Of a DNA stretch of 64,000 nucleotides, positions 56,940-64,000 are shown piece after piece. The DNA comes from Myxococcales bacterium (GTDB taxonomy: Bacteria > Myxococcota_A > Polyangia > Haliangiales > Haliangiaceae): NCBI GenBank assembly GCA_016707895.1, contig JADJGV010000005.1, positions 1-64,000 of the forward strand. Reading direction: 5' to 3'. Below the pieces are notes generated by a model. That model was given only the letters and a program-made list of their open reading frames with translations, did not search any database and was not told the DNA's origin. The position numbers and the translations under genes were made by a program. How positions within the stretch are numbered: the first letter of the stretch is position 1; each line of letters starts with the position of its first letter.

Positions 56940-57773
56940 CTACGCGATCTGCGCGACGCGGGCGTGGGCCTCGCCGACCCGGCCCAGGGTCGCGCCGCCG
57001 CGGCCCTCGACCACCACCGACGCGGCCGCGGCGCCGAGCTTGGCCGCCGCCACCGGGTCGCGGCCCTCGGCCAGCCCGAGGAAGAAGCCGGCGGCGAAGG
57101 TGTCGCCGGCGCCCGTCGGATCGACCTCGACCGCGCGCGGGTAGATGCCGACCTTGGTGGTGTGGCCGCGGACGATCACGTCGCAGCCGCGCTTGCCGTG
57201 GGTGAACGCGACGATCGGCACGTGGCGGCACAGCCGATCGAGCAGATCGCCCTGATCGACCAGGTCCTCCTCGCCGCACGCCGCGAACGCGACCCGCGCC
57301 AGCAGCGCGCTGTCGACCGGCCACGGGGTCTGGACGACGGTCTCGCCGGGGCCGCGATCCTTGATCCAGCCTTGCACCGCGATCGCCACCGGCCGATCGC
57401 CGGCCGCCGCGACCCACGCCGCCAGGTCGACCTCTTGCAGCACCGGCGCCAGGTGCACCAGCGCCGCGTCGGGCAGCCGGGCCGGCGGCGCGACCGGCGG
57501 CGCGGTCGCCTCGATCCGCTGCACGCGCAGCGCGCCCGCCGGGTACAGGTTGGTGAACAGCGTCGTCAGCCCGCCGCGGGTGACGTCGACGGTCAGCCCG
57601 GCCAGCGCGTCGTCGCACGCGAAGTCGGCGCCGACCGCGGTGATCAGGTGGACGTCGGCGCCCAGCGCGGCCTGGGTGCGCGCCGCGTAGAACGCGCAGC
57701 CGCCGGCCACGATGTCGTCGCCGTAGCGGTCGTGGGTGACGTGGCCGACGGTGATCAGGCGCGCCGCGGTCAC
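56940..57773 (-). CDS. PfkB-family sugar/cyclitol kinase
   Basis: The 277-residue kinase has the PfkB signature 2 DPTGAGDTFAAGFF with the catalytic Asp, and an early substrate-binding GGCAFYAARTQAALGA. An internal FTHGKRGCDVIVRG strand precedes the active site. It is slightly short for the family and closest in style to inositol/ribokinase-like members. The GTG overlaps the SDR stop by 4 bp (GTGA). It is last in a three-gene, fully overlapping operon with an SDR and a nucleotidyltransferase-cyclase fusion, so a cyclitol or its ketone is a plausible substrate. Confidence 0.88.
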   Translation of the reverse strand: MTAARLITVGHVTHDRYGDDIVAGGCAFYAARTQAALGADVHLITAVGADFACDDALAGLTVDVTRGGLTTLFTNLYPAGALRVQRIEATAPPVAPPARLPDAALVHLAPVLQEVDLAAWVAAAGDRPVAIAVQGWIKDRGPGETVVQTPWPVDSALLARVAFAACGEEDLVDQGDLLDRLCRHVPIVAFTHGKRGCDVIVRGHTTKVGIYPRAVEVDPTGAGDTFAAGFFLGLAEGRDPVAAAKLGAAAASVVVEGRGGATLGRVGEAHARVAQIA

Positions 57774-58513
57774 GCGAAGAACTCGCCGCCCGAGATGTTG
57801 TAGGCCTCGCCGGTGACCGCCGCCGCCTCGGGCGACGCCAGCCACGCGATCAGCGCCGCGCACTCGTCGGCGCTGACCATCCGGCCGATCGGGATGCCGG
57901 CGTAGATCGCCGCCTCGACGTCGGCCTGGGCCTGGCCGCGCTCGTGCGCGGTCTTGACCACGTCGGCCCGCGCCATCGGCGTGTCGACCCAGCCCGGGCA
58001 CACCGCGTTGACGGTGATGCCGCGCGGCGCCAGCTCCTTGGACACGCACTTCACGACGCCGAGCAGCGCGTGCTTCGACGCGCAGTACGCCGCGTAGCCG
58101 GGCCGGCCCAGCTTGCCCAGCCCCGACGACACCGCGACGATCCGGCCGCCGGTCGGCATCGTCGGCGCCACCGCCTTCATCGCGAAGTAGCTGCCGTGGA
58201 GGTTGACGTTCAGCGCCTCCCACCAGGTGGCGTCGTCGGCCTCCTCGTCGAGCCGCGCCTGCTTGCAGACGCCGGCCGACAGCACCAGCGTGTGCACCGG
58301 CGGCAGCGCCGCCAGCGCGGCGTGGAGCGCGGCGTGGTCGCCGACGTCGAGCGCCAGCGGCTGCACCCGATCGCCGTGGCGCGCGGCCAGCGCGCCCAGC
58401 CCGTCGGGGCGCCGCGCCACCGCCACCACCCGATCGCCCCGCGCCACCAGCCGCTCGACCACCGCGAGGCCGATGCCGCTCGACGCGCCGGTCACCACGC
58501 TCAGCCGGGTCAC
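57770..58513 (-). CDS. Short-chain dehydrogenase/reductase
   Basis: The 247-residue classical SDR has the NAD(P) motif TGASSGIG at ~9-16, LSAGVC (NNAG equivalent), catalytic Ser in VSSGLGKLG and YCASK (Tyr-x3-Lys), then CPGWVDTPM. The cofactor loop ARRPDG after beta-2 carries Arg residues, which favours NADP. The GTG overlaps the upstream fusion gene stop. In the operon it would reduce or oxidise the keto-cyclitol made by the cyclase domain. Confidence 0.92.
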   Translation of the reverse strand: MTRLSVVTGASSGIGLAVVERLVARGDRVVAVARRPDGLGALAARHGDRVQPLALDVGDHAALHAALAALPPVHTLVLSAGVCKQARLDEEADDATWWEALNVNLHGSYFAMKAVAPTMPTGGRIVAVSSGLGKLGRPGYAAYCASKHALLGVVKCVSKELAPRGITVNAVCPGWVDTPMARADVVKTAHERGQAQADVEAAIYAGIPIGRMVSADECAALIAWLASPEAAAVTGEAYNISGGEFFA

Positions 58514-60396
58514 GCCGGCTCCATCGTCGCCTCGAGCGCCGGGATCAGCACGTCGTCGGGCACCGGGATCGCGTAGTCGCCCTCGACCTGCCACAGCGCG
58601 CCGGGCGTGGCCACCAGCGCCATCCGCACGCCCTCGGTCAGGAACTTCTTGTCGTAGCGCATCGCGTCGATGATGTCGGGGATGCGCATCGTCGCCGGGA
58701 TCGTCGTCGGCAGGTTGTACTTGGCGATCACCTGCCGGTGCAGCTCGACGACCTCGTCGTCGCAGCCGCCCAGCATGCGCGCGATCCGCGCCGCCACCAT
58801 CATGCCGATCGCGACCGCCTCGCCGTGCGACAGGTCGTAGCTGCTCAGGTACTCGACCGCGTGGCCGACGTTGTGCCCGTACTGCAGCACCATGCCGGCG
58901 GCGTGCTCCTTGGGATCGACCGCCATCAGCTCGCACTTGAGCTCGATGTTGCGCTTGACCACCCACTCGAGGAAGTCGGGGTCGCGGTGGTCGCCCTGGT
59001 ACGCCAGCAGGTCCTTCAGGTACTGCGCGTCCTGGCCGAGCGCGTGCTTGACCACCTCGGCCAGGCCGTCGGGGATCAGCCAGTCCTCGAGGGTGGCCAG
59101 GAAGTTCACGTCGACCACCACCCGCATCGGCGGGTAGTAGGCGCCGATCAGGTTCTTGCCGCGGGCGCCGTTGAGCGCCTGCTTGTGGCTGATCGCCGCG
59201 TCGCACTGGGCCATCAGCGTGGTCGGCACGTGGATCAGGCCGATGCCGCGGTACAGGGTCGACGCGACGAAGCCGCACACGTTGCACACCGCGCCGCCGC
59301 CCAGCGACACCAGCACGCTGCGCTCGTCGATGCCCTTCTCGAGCACGTGGTCGACCAGCCGCGCGTAGTTGGTGATGGTCTTGCTGACCTCGCCGTCCTC
59401 CATGACGATCCGGTGGACCAGGTAGCCCCGGGCCTCGAGCGCGCTGACGAAGTTGTCGCCGTACAGCCGGTTCACGGTGGTGTCGGTGAACACGAAGATC
59501 GGCGACGACGCGCACCGGGCCGGGATGCCGAGATCGAGGCGGCTGCCGTCGGTGGCGATGCCGCGGCCGACGATGACCTCGGTGGTCGCGGGGGCGCCGG
59601 TCTGGAAGGCGTAGCGCTGCCCGCTGGCGGCGCCGTCGGGCGGCGTGATCGTGCGGACGTTCTGCTCGCGCCGCTGCTTGCGGTGCCGCATCTCGGTGCG
59701 GATCAGCGCCGCCGGCGTGTCGACGTCGTCCCACGGCAGGCCGTCGGTGAACACCGCGCGGGCCAGGCCGCGCGGCGCCAGCCGGTTGACCGCGTCGAAG
59801 ATGTTGGCCTTGGGCGAGGCCTGGTAGGCGGCCTCGAACGCGCCCCACGCCTCGGGGCCGCACGCGAACAGGCCGCAGTCGACCGCGTCGTAGCCGGGCA
59901 CGTCCCAGCCCATCTCGAGCACCGCGCCGCGGTGCTGCTTGACCTTGACCGCGGCGCCGGCGTCGAACACCTCGCCGAGGTTGGCGTCGACCATCGCGAC
60001 GACCTCGCCGTCACCCAGCCGCTCGCGGGCGATGCGCTCGATCAGCTTGCCGTCGAAGACGTGGTCGCCCATCGCGATCACGAACCGCTCGTCGCCGAGC
60101 AGCGGGCGCGCGGCGAGCAGCGACGCCACCAGGCCCTCCTCCTGCCAGCGCGGCGCCTCGGCGAAGCGGACCTTCAGCTTGCTGAGCCGCGGGTGCAGCG
60201 TCAGCGCCTTGACCAGGGTCGGCGCCTCGTAGCCGACGACCACCACCGCCTCCTCGATCCCGGCCTCCTCGCACTGCACGAGCGTGCGGAGGATCATCGG
60301 CAGCCCGGCCACGAAGACCAGCGGCTTGGGCATCCCGGGACGGTCGAGGCGGGCGCCGCGACCGGCGGCGGCGATGAGCACACGTTTGATCGACAT
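58510..60396 (-). CDS. Nucleotidyltransferase fused to a DHQS-superfamily sugar-phosphate cyclase
   Basis: The protein has 628 residues. Residues ~1-245 are a sugar-phosphate nucleotidyltransferase: LIAAAGRGARLDRPGMPKPL, then AMGDHVFD with the metal Asp. Residues ~270-615 are a 3-dehydroquinate-synthase-fold cyclase: LVSLGGGAVCNVCGFVAS, IHVPTTLMAQCDA, GKNLIGAYYPP, LAEVVKHAL and the zinc ligands in QYGHNVGHAVEY. The key loop reads HKQALN, like the KQAVN of 2-deoxy-scyllo-inosose synthase rather than KTGVN of true DHQS. It therefore probably makes a cyclitol ketone from a sugar phosphate and activates a product with NTP. AGGAG lies 7 nt before the ATG. Confidence 0.88.
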   Translation of the reverse strand: MSIKRVLIAAAGRGARLDRPGMPKPLVFVAGLPMILRTLVQCEEAGIEEAVVVVGYEAPTLVKALTLHPRLSKLKVRFAEAPRWQEEGLVASLLAARPLLGDERFVIAMGDHVFDGKLIERIARERLGDGEVVAMVDANLGEVFDAGAAVKVKQHRGAVLEMGWDVPGYDAVDCGLFACGPEAWGAFEAAYQASPKANIFDAVNRLAPRGLARAVFTDGLPWDDVDTPAALIRTEMRHRKQRREQNVRTITPPDGAASGQRYAFQTGAPATTEVIVGRGIATDGSRLDLGIPARCASSPIFVFTDTTVNRLYGDNFVSALEARGYLVHRIVMEDGEVSKTITNYARLVDHVLEKGIDERSVLVSLGGGAVCNVCGFVASTLYRGIGLIHVPTTLMAQCDAAISHKQALNGARGKNLIGAYYPPMRVVVDVNFLATLEDWLIPDGLAEVVKHALGQDAQYLKDLLAYQGDHRDPDFLEWVVKRNIELKCELMAVDPKEHAAGMVLQYGHNVGHAVEYLSSYDLSHGEAVAIGMMVAARIARMLGGCDDEVVELHRQVIAKYNLPTTIPATMRIPDIIDAMRYDKKFLTEGVRMALVATPGALWQVEGDYAIPVPDDVLIPALEATMEPA

Positions 60397-60418
60397 GAGC
60401 GACTCCTGACAGTCGGAC

Positions 60419-60447
60419 CTCGTACACCGCTGATGGCGACGGGTCAA
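60419..60447 (-). promoter_or_regulatory. Promoter of the cyclitol operon, TTGACC-17-TACGAG
   Basis: On the minus strand TTGACC (60442..60447), a 17-nt spacer and TACGAG (60419..60424) precede the ATG at 60396 by 22 nt, leaving room for the AGGAG ribosome site. Confidence 0.5.
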
Positions 60448-60539
60448 GGTAGCGATCAGGACGCCAGCAACCCGCGTGCCCGTCGACGCCGGCCTCCGAT
60501 CAAGCGGTTGCGGGAGGCGTGGTGGTGAATCTTCGACAG

Positions 60540-60839
60540 CTACTCACCGGCCGGCGCGGCGGCCGCCTGGCAGCACACGCCGCCCTCGATGCCGTACTGG
60601 ATCCGCGCCACCTCGGTGGTGCCGTCGGGGCACGCCACCTGGCCGTTGCCGATGTCGCCCACCACCTGGTGGCCGAGGCACTCGCACTGCTCGGCGTTCG
60701 TCGGCACGCCGTTGCTGCTCTGGACGCCGCAGGTATCGGCCGTCTCGGTAGGCGCCGGCGTCGGGGCGGGCTTGGCCTTGCCGCCGCACGCGGCGAGGGC
60801 GAGGGACGCGGACAGGAGGAGGGAGGTGAGGATGCGCAT
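60540..60839 (-). CDS. Small Cys-rich lipoprotein
   Basis: The 99-residue protein has lipobox LALAACGGK, then a PAPTPAPTETA linker and a short folded part with six Cys (DTCGVQSS, EQCECLG, VACPDG, GGVCCQ). Disulfide-rich. Not recognised. ATG 60839 gives a clean signal peptide (RILTSLLLSASLALAAC). It stands alone, divergent from the gene at 60987 and upstream of the cyclitol operon on the same strand. Confidence 0.75.
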   Translation of the reverse strand: MRILTSLLLSASLALAACGGKAKPAPTPAPTETADTCGVQSSNGVPTNAEQCECLGHQVVGDIGNGQVACPDGTTEVARIQYGIEGGVCCQAAAAPAGE

Positions 60840-60986
60840 GGGCCGCAGCATGATCGGGGCGCGGCCGTCCCGCAACGCCGGGGCCGCGGCGATCGCTGAC
60901 CGCCGCGGTCGCGGCCGAGAGGCGGCGATCGCACCCGGCGAGCGCGTGTCATGGACCTCACGCGCGCGGCGTGCGTCGTGCACGCC

Positions 60987-61577
60987 ATGACGAAGCGACG
61001 CGCGGCGGCTGTCGCCCTGGCCGCCCTGGCCGCGCTGGTGAGCGCAGCTCGCGCGGACCTGCTGCGCGGCCGGGTGATCGGGCCTGACCACGCGCCGGCG
61101 GCGCGGGCGACGGTGGTGGTGAGCGGGCCCGCGATCCTCGCCGCGCAGGCCGAGCTCACCGATGACGACGGCGGGTTCACGATGACGCTGCCGACGGGCA
61201 CCTACGCGCTCACGGTCTACTACGGCGGCGCGCAGGTGCAGCGGCCCGGGGTCGCGCTCGCGCCCGGGCGCGTCGCCTTCGTCGCGGTCGTGGTCGACCC
61301 GCCGCCGCGCACCGAGGTCGTGGTCGTCGACCGCGCGCCGTCCTGCTGCGGCGGCGAGGCGTGCGCGGCGTCGACCGTCACCGGGACCACCCTCACCGAC
61401 GCGTACGTCGCGCGGCGCGCAGCGCCCGCGGCAGCGCCCGCGCGCGGCTGTGCGCACTGCGCCAGCGGCGGCGCCGACGCCCCGGTCGCCAGCGCGCTGC
61501 TGGTGCTCGCCGCGCTGGGCCGCCGCCGCGCTACTGGCGCGCGGCCATCGCGGCCAGGCCGGCCGCCACCGAGGTGA
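60987..61577 (+). CDS. Exported carboxypeptidase-regulatory-like protein with MYXO-CTERM-like tail
   Basis: The 196-residue protein has a Sec signal (AAAVALAALAALVSAARAD) followed by one beta-sandwich repeat (LLRGRVIGPDHAPAARATVV, GGFTMTLPTGTYALTVYY). A Cys pair motif (PSCCGGEAC) and a Thr/Ala linker lead to GCAHCASGG, a hydrophobic helix and GRRRATGARPSRPGR, a MYXO-CTERM-like sorting tail. ATG 60987 is preferred over 60951 for the signal peptide. Its 3' end overlaps the convergent Hsp70-like gene by 47 bp. Confidence 0.75.
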   Translation: MTKRRAAAVALAALAALVSAARADLLRGRVIGPDHAPAARATVVVSGPAILAAQAELTDDDGGFTMTLPTGTYALTVYYGGAQVQRPGVALAPGRVAFVAVVVDPPPRTEVVVVDRAPSCCGGEACAASTVTGTTLTDAYVARRAAPAAAPARGCAHCASGGADAPVASALLVLAALGRRRATGARPSRPGRPPPR

Positions 61578-62565
61578 GCTCCTCGCCGCCGACCAGCCGA
61601 TCGGCGCCGAAGCGCGCGGCCAGGCGCGCGCGCACCGCCGGCACCAGCGACGAGCCGCCGGTGGCGAACACCCGATCGACCGACGTCACGCCCGCGGCGG
61701 CCAGCGCCTCGTCGATCGCGCCGTCGATCGCGTCGAGCTCGGGCTCGATCCACGCGTCGAACGCGGCGCGCGCGACCGGCGCCGCGATCGCGATGCCGGG
61801 CCGACGGAAGTCGAAGTCAGCCGTCGGCGCGGCGGTCAGCGCCAGCTTGGCGTGCTCGACCGCGCCGTGCAGCGGCAGGCCGAGGTCCTCCTCGACGATC
61901 CGCACCAGCCGGGCGATGCCGTCCTTGTCGCGGGCGCCGTCGGCGATGCGCTCGAGCAGCGTCACGGTGTCGGCGCTCTTGAGCATCGACAGGTGGTGCC
62001 AGCGGCGCAGCCGGTTGTAGATCCACGACGGCACCGGCGCCTCATGGCCGAACTCGACCTGGTACTTCGTGCCCTTGCCCAGCGCCGGCGCGACGACCGC
62101 GTCGATCATCCGCGCGTCGAACGCGTCGCCGGCCAGCGCGACGCCGCTCTGGGCCAGCACCCGCGCGCCGCTGGTCGGCCCGGCCTCGACCACCGAGAAG
62201 TCGCTGGTGCCGCCGCCGAAGTCGGCGATCAGCACGCGCTCGTCGCGATCGAGCCGCGCGGCGTAGGCGTGAGCGGCGGCGATCGGCTCGGCGGCGAAAG
62301 TGACCTCGTCGAAGCCGGCCAGCGCCAGCGCCGCGCGCATCCGCGTGACCGCGCGCTCGTCGTCGGCCGCGGTCTCGGCGCCCCAGTAGCGCACCGGCCG
62401 CCCGCACACCACGCGGCGGCCGAGGTCGAACGGCGCCGCCGCCCGCAGCGCGCGCAGGTACACCGCGATCAGCTCCTCGACCTTGAACCGCTTGCCGAAG
62501 ATCGTGGTGTCGACGAACGACGCCGCGGCCAGGTGGCTCTTGATCGACTGCAAGAGCCGCGCGAC
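61531..62565 (-). pseudogene. Hsp70-family (YegD-like) chaperone, N-terminus lost or scrambled
   Basis: About 344 residues are coherent: VARLLQSIKSHLAAASF, CGRPVRYWG, VTFAAEPIAAAHAYAARL, ADFGGGTSDFSVVEAG, a late FATGGSSLVPAVRARLAARF. This matches the YegD/HSP70-like ATPases after their first ~70-100 residues. The essential N-terminal phosphate-1 region is missing: upstream of 62565 the frame enters extreme-GC sequence. Scattered pieces in different frames (CDFNVRTANSA near 62850, CFEPASDRAAAARARVE near 62690) look like remnants of the native start, broken by several indels. It cannot be functional as sequenced. Confidence 0.75.
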
Positions 62566-63282
62566 GCCCCCTGCTGGCGGCGAGCGCGTCGAGCGCGCTG
62601 GGGTGCCGAAGTCGGCCGGGCGACGGCTCCCGGGGCGCCTTGGGCGCCGCGGCTTCCCCCTAACTCCACACGGGCCCGCGCCGCGGCCGCGCGGTCGCTG
62701 GCCGGCTCGAAGCAGCACGGGCGCCAGTAGCGGCGGCGTGCTCGTCGGCGGCGCGGTCGTCGCTCCGCGGCCCGCGCCCGCGCGCCCCCCCAGGGCGGTG
62801 GGTGGCGCCGGACGCGTCGACGGTGGCGAGCCCCGCTCCGCGCTGTTGGCGGTGCGGACGTTGAAGTCGCAGGCCGTCAGCGATCGTGGTCGCGAACGGG
62901 GCGGACCGCGCCGATCCCCCTCCGCGCCCGATGGGGCAGCGTCACCGATGCACAACCTGTCAGGCCCGCCGCCGGAGGCCATGCCGCGGGGTGGCGGACC
63001 GCGCCACCTCCGCCCGCCCACTGGATCGGCGGTCGGTGGTCGACCGCTGCCTGGCGTCCGCAAGCGGGGCTCAGGCTGCCGCCGCGCCGCGCACCTCGGC
63101 CCCAGGTCCGATCCGGCGGCCCCCGGGCCGTCCCGTCCCCGCCGTCCCGTCGGGGCGGTCGCCGGCTCCAGCTCCGGCTCCGGCGCCGGCGGCGCGCCGG
63201 CCGGCGGCCGGCCGGCCGGGCCGGCGGCGGGCGGGGCGCCGAGCAGCGCCGGCGCCGGCGCCGCCCCCGCCGCCGCCGCCCC

Positions 63283-63300
63283 GGGGGGGGGGGGGGGGGG
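63283..63300 (+). repeat. Run of 18 G
   Basis: Eighteen consecutive G follow a C-rich stretch. Runs this long are prone to slippage in vivo and to mis-sequencing, so the true length is uncertain. Confidence 0.6.
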
Positions 63301-63388
63301 CGGTGATCATGGCGCCGCGGCGCAGCCGCCGCGAGCGGTCGGGGCAGGTGCGTCGTCGGCGCGTAGGCGGGGGCGGGGCGTCGCACGA

Positions 63389-63454
63389 CTCGCCGGCGGC
63401 GATCGCGATCGCGGCGGCGCGGCCGTCGCAGCGCCAGGCCTCGGCGGTGTTGAG
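63389..63454 (-). pseudogene. Possible remnant of a second four-helix-bundle gene
   Basis: On the minus strand these 22 codons read LNTAEAWRCDGRAAAIAIAAGE. The intact-looking gene at 16466 has LNTAEGGRREGRDRAARYRV followed by AAGE at nearly the same spacing (two residues longer). The match is short and the base composition is extreme, so coincidence is possible. Low-complexity flanks, as in the first island, favour a related, decayed copy. Confidence 0.3.
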
Positions 63455-63850
63455 CCGGGGCGGCCGCTGCTGGCGGGCGGCCGGCGCGCCACCGCGGCCA
63501 CCCCCGCCTGGCGCTCCTCCACGGCCGGCGCCATCGACGCGCCCCCACCCGTTCCGCCCGCCACGATCGCCACCTGCGCGCGCGGCGGGGACGCGGGGCC
63601 GCGGTGAGCCCCGGGGGGACCGGCGGCCAGTCCGCCAGGGCCGGGCGCCGGCTCCGGCGCGCGGCTCGCCGTCTGGCCGGCTCCGGCGCTCGCGCCCCCG
63701 CTCCGTCCACCGGCCCCGGCTCCGGCTCGGCTCCGCGCCCTCGGCGACTCCGGCCCCGGCCCGGCTCCGACTCCGGCTCCGGCTCCATGCCCGGTCTCCC
63801 TCTCCCTCCTCCCTCTGCCTCTCTCTCTCTCCGCTACACTCGCGCCGCCA

Positions 63851-64000
63851 CGGACTCGGCGACTCGCCGGGACCTGGGCCGGCGTCACCGGCTTCGGGCG
63901 GCATCGGCGCCAGTTCGCGCGGGCGGCAGGGGCGGCCGGCGTCTCGGTGGCGCTGGTGGCGCGGCGCGCCGATCGGCTCGCGGCGCTGGCCGACGAGCTC
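63851..64000 (+). pseudogene. 5' part of an SDR gene, frameshifted, runs off the window
   Basis: GTWAGVTG (63869..63892) is the start of an SDR nucleotide-binding motif. The next bases give SGGIGAS only in another frame (63894..63914), and then FARAAGAAGVSVALVARRAD resumes to the window edge as ADRLAALADEL. Two small indels within 30 bp would restore VTGASGGIGASFARA. No start codon is clear upstream. It is either decayed or poorly sequenced. Confidence 0.6.

Larger units (their letters stand above)
62566..63883. other. 1.3-kb extreme-GC, low-complexity region
   Basis: No intact gene is credible here. It contains GGCTCC-type hexamer runs on both sides (63165..63190, 63755..63786), an 18-G run, a pyrimidine tract (63795..63835) and a 12-bp direct repeat GCGGACCGCGCC (62901..62912 and 62994..63005). 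A short stretch resembles the four-helix-bundle gene of the first island. Indel-riddled gene ends lie on both sides, so local sequence quality is in doubt. Confidence 0.5.

Noticed and set aside
60544..60789. Small Arg-rich gene on the minus strand
   Set aside because: It lies inside the Cys-rich lipoprotein gene in another frame and has no signal or motif.
62483..63607. Gly/Ala/Pro-rich plus-strand protein of 374 residues
   Set aside because: It is pure compositional bias through an extreme-GC region, antisense to the damaged Hsp70-like gene.

Overview
The window is about 73-75 % GC, gene-dense bacterial chromosome. Several features point to Myxococcota, most likely a Kofleriaceae/Haliangium-like lineage: many secreted lipoproteins with Asp/Ala/Pro-rich linkers after the lipobox Cys, MYXO-CTERM-like tails (Cys-rich patch, hydrophobic helix, Arg cluster), Hanks-type kinases with TPR or AAA sensor regions, and three sigma-54-type activators, two of them with FHA domains. 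The lineage is inferred from protein style only. I see no rRNA, tRNA, CRISPR array, transposase or phage gene.

Layout. 0-6 kb: a membrane protein, an FHA/sigma-54 activator and a translationally coupled Ser/Thr kinase. 6-14 kb: an M1 aminopeptidase diverging from a large M36 metalloprotease, then an SCP2-like protein, a class III cyclase and a lipoprotein. 14-17.7 kb: a VOC protein, an esterase and an Fe(II)/2OG-oxygenase-like gene; between the last two lies a 0.96-kb low-complexity island holding a broken four-helix-bundle (S23/IVP/Avd-like) gene bracketed by an 18-bp inverted repeat. 17.8-21 kb: an IorA/IorB molybdenum hydroxylase with its own diheme cytochrome. 21-26.4 kb: an EEP lipoprotein, an HD-like protein, a D-cysteine desulfhydrase-like enzyme, a polysaccharide deacetylase and a DUF4184 protein. 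26.4-30.4 kb: an overlapping four-gene operon (AstA, two envelope proteins, NtrC-type regulator). 30.5-33.5 kb: a small membrane peptide coupled to a radical SAM/SPASM enzyme, a PPDK regulatory protein and a DUF695 lipoprotein. 33.7-44.3 kb: envelope proteins, an acyltransferase, a palindromic tandem-repeat array, a VWA/thrombospondin-type lipoprotein, an RbfA-like protein, an M15 peptidase, a pirin and others. 44.3-51.7 kb: a PknK-like kinase-AAA protein, a frameshifted propeller/cytochrome lipoprotein and a second FHA activator. 51.7-57 kb: an unusually AT-rich promoter region with a PLA2-like secreted protein, then PPIase, serine protease and Ctp protease. 57-60.4 kb: a four-function cyclitol/nucleotide-sugar-like operon. 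60.5-64 kb: two small envelope proteins, a 5'-damaged Hsp70 (YegD-like) gene, 1.3 kb of extreme-GC sequence and the damaged start of an SDR gene.

Two patterns run through the window. First, many genes carry a TAnnAT-like hexamer only 5-9 nt before the start codon and no Shine-Dalgarno sequence, which suggests widespread leaderless transcription; a minority have classical GGAGG sites. Second, single-base indels recur in GC-rich stretches (about 15.97, 16.48, 32.95, 49.57, 62.6-62.9 and 63.9 kb). They may be real decay or assembly error, and several of the most interesting calls depend on which it is.
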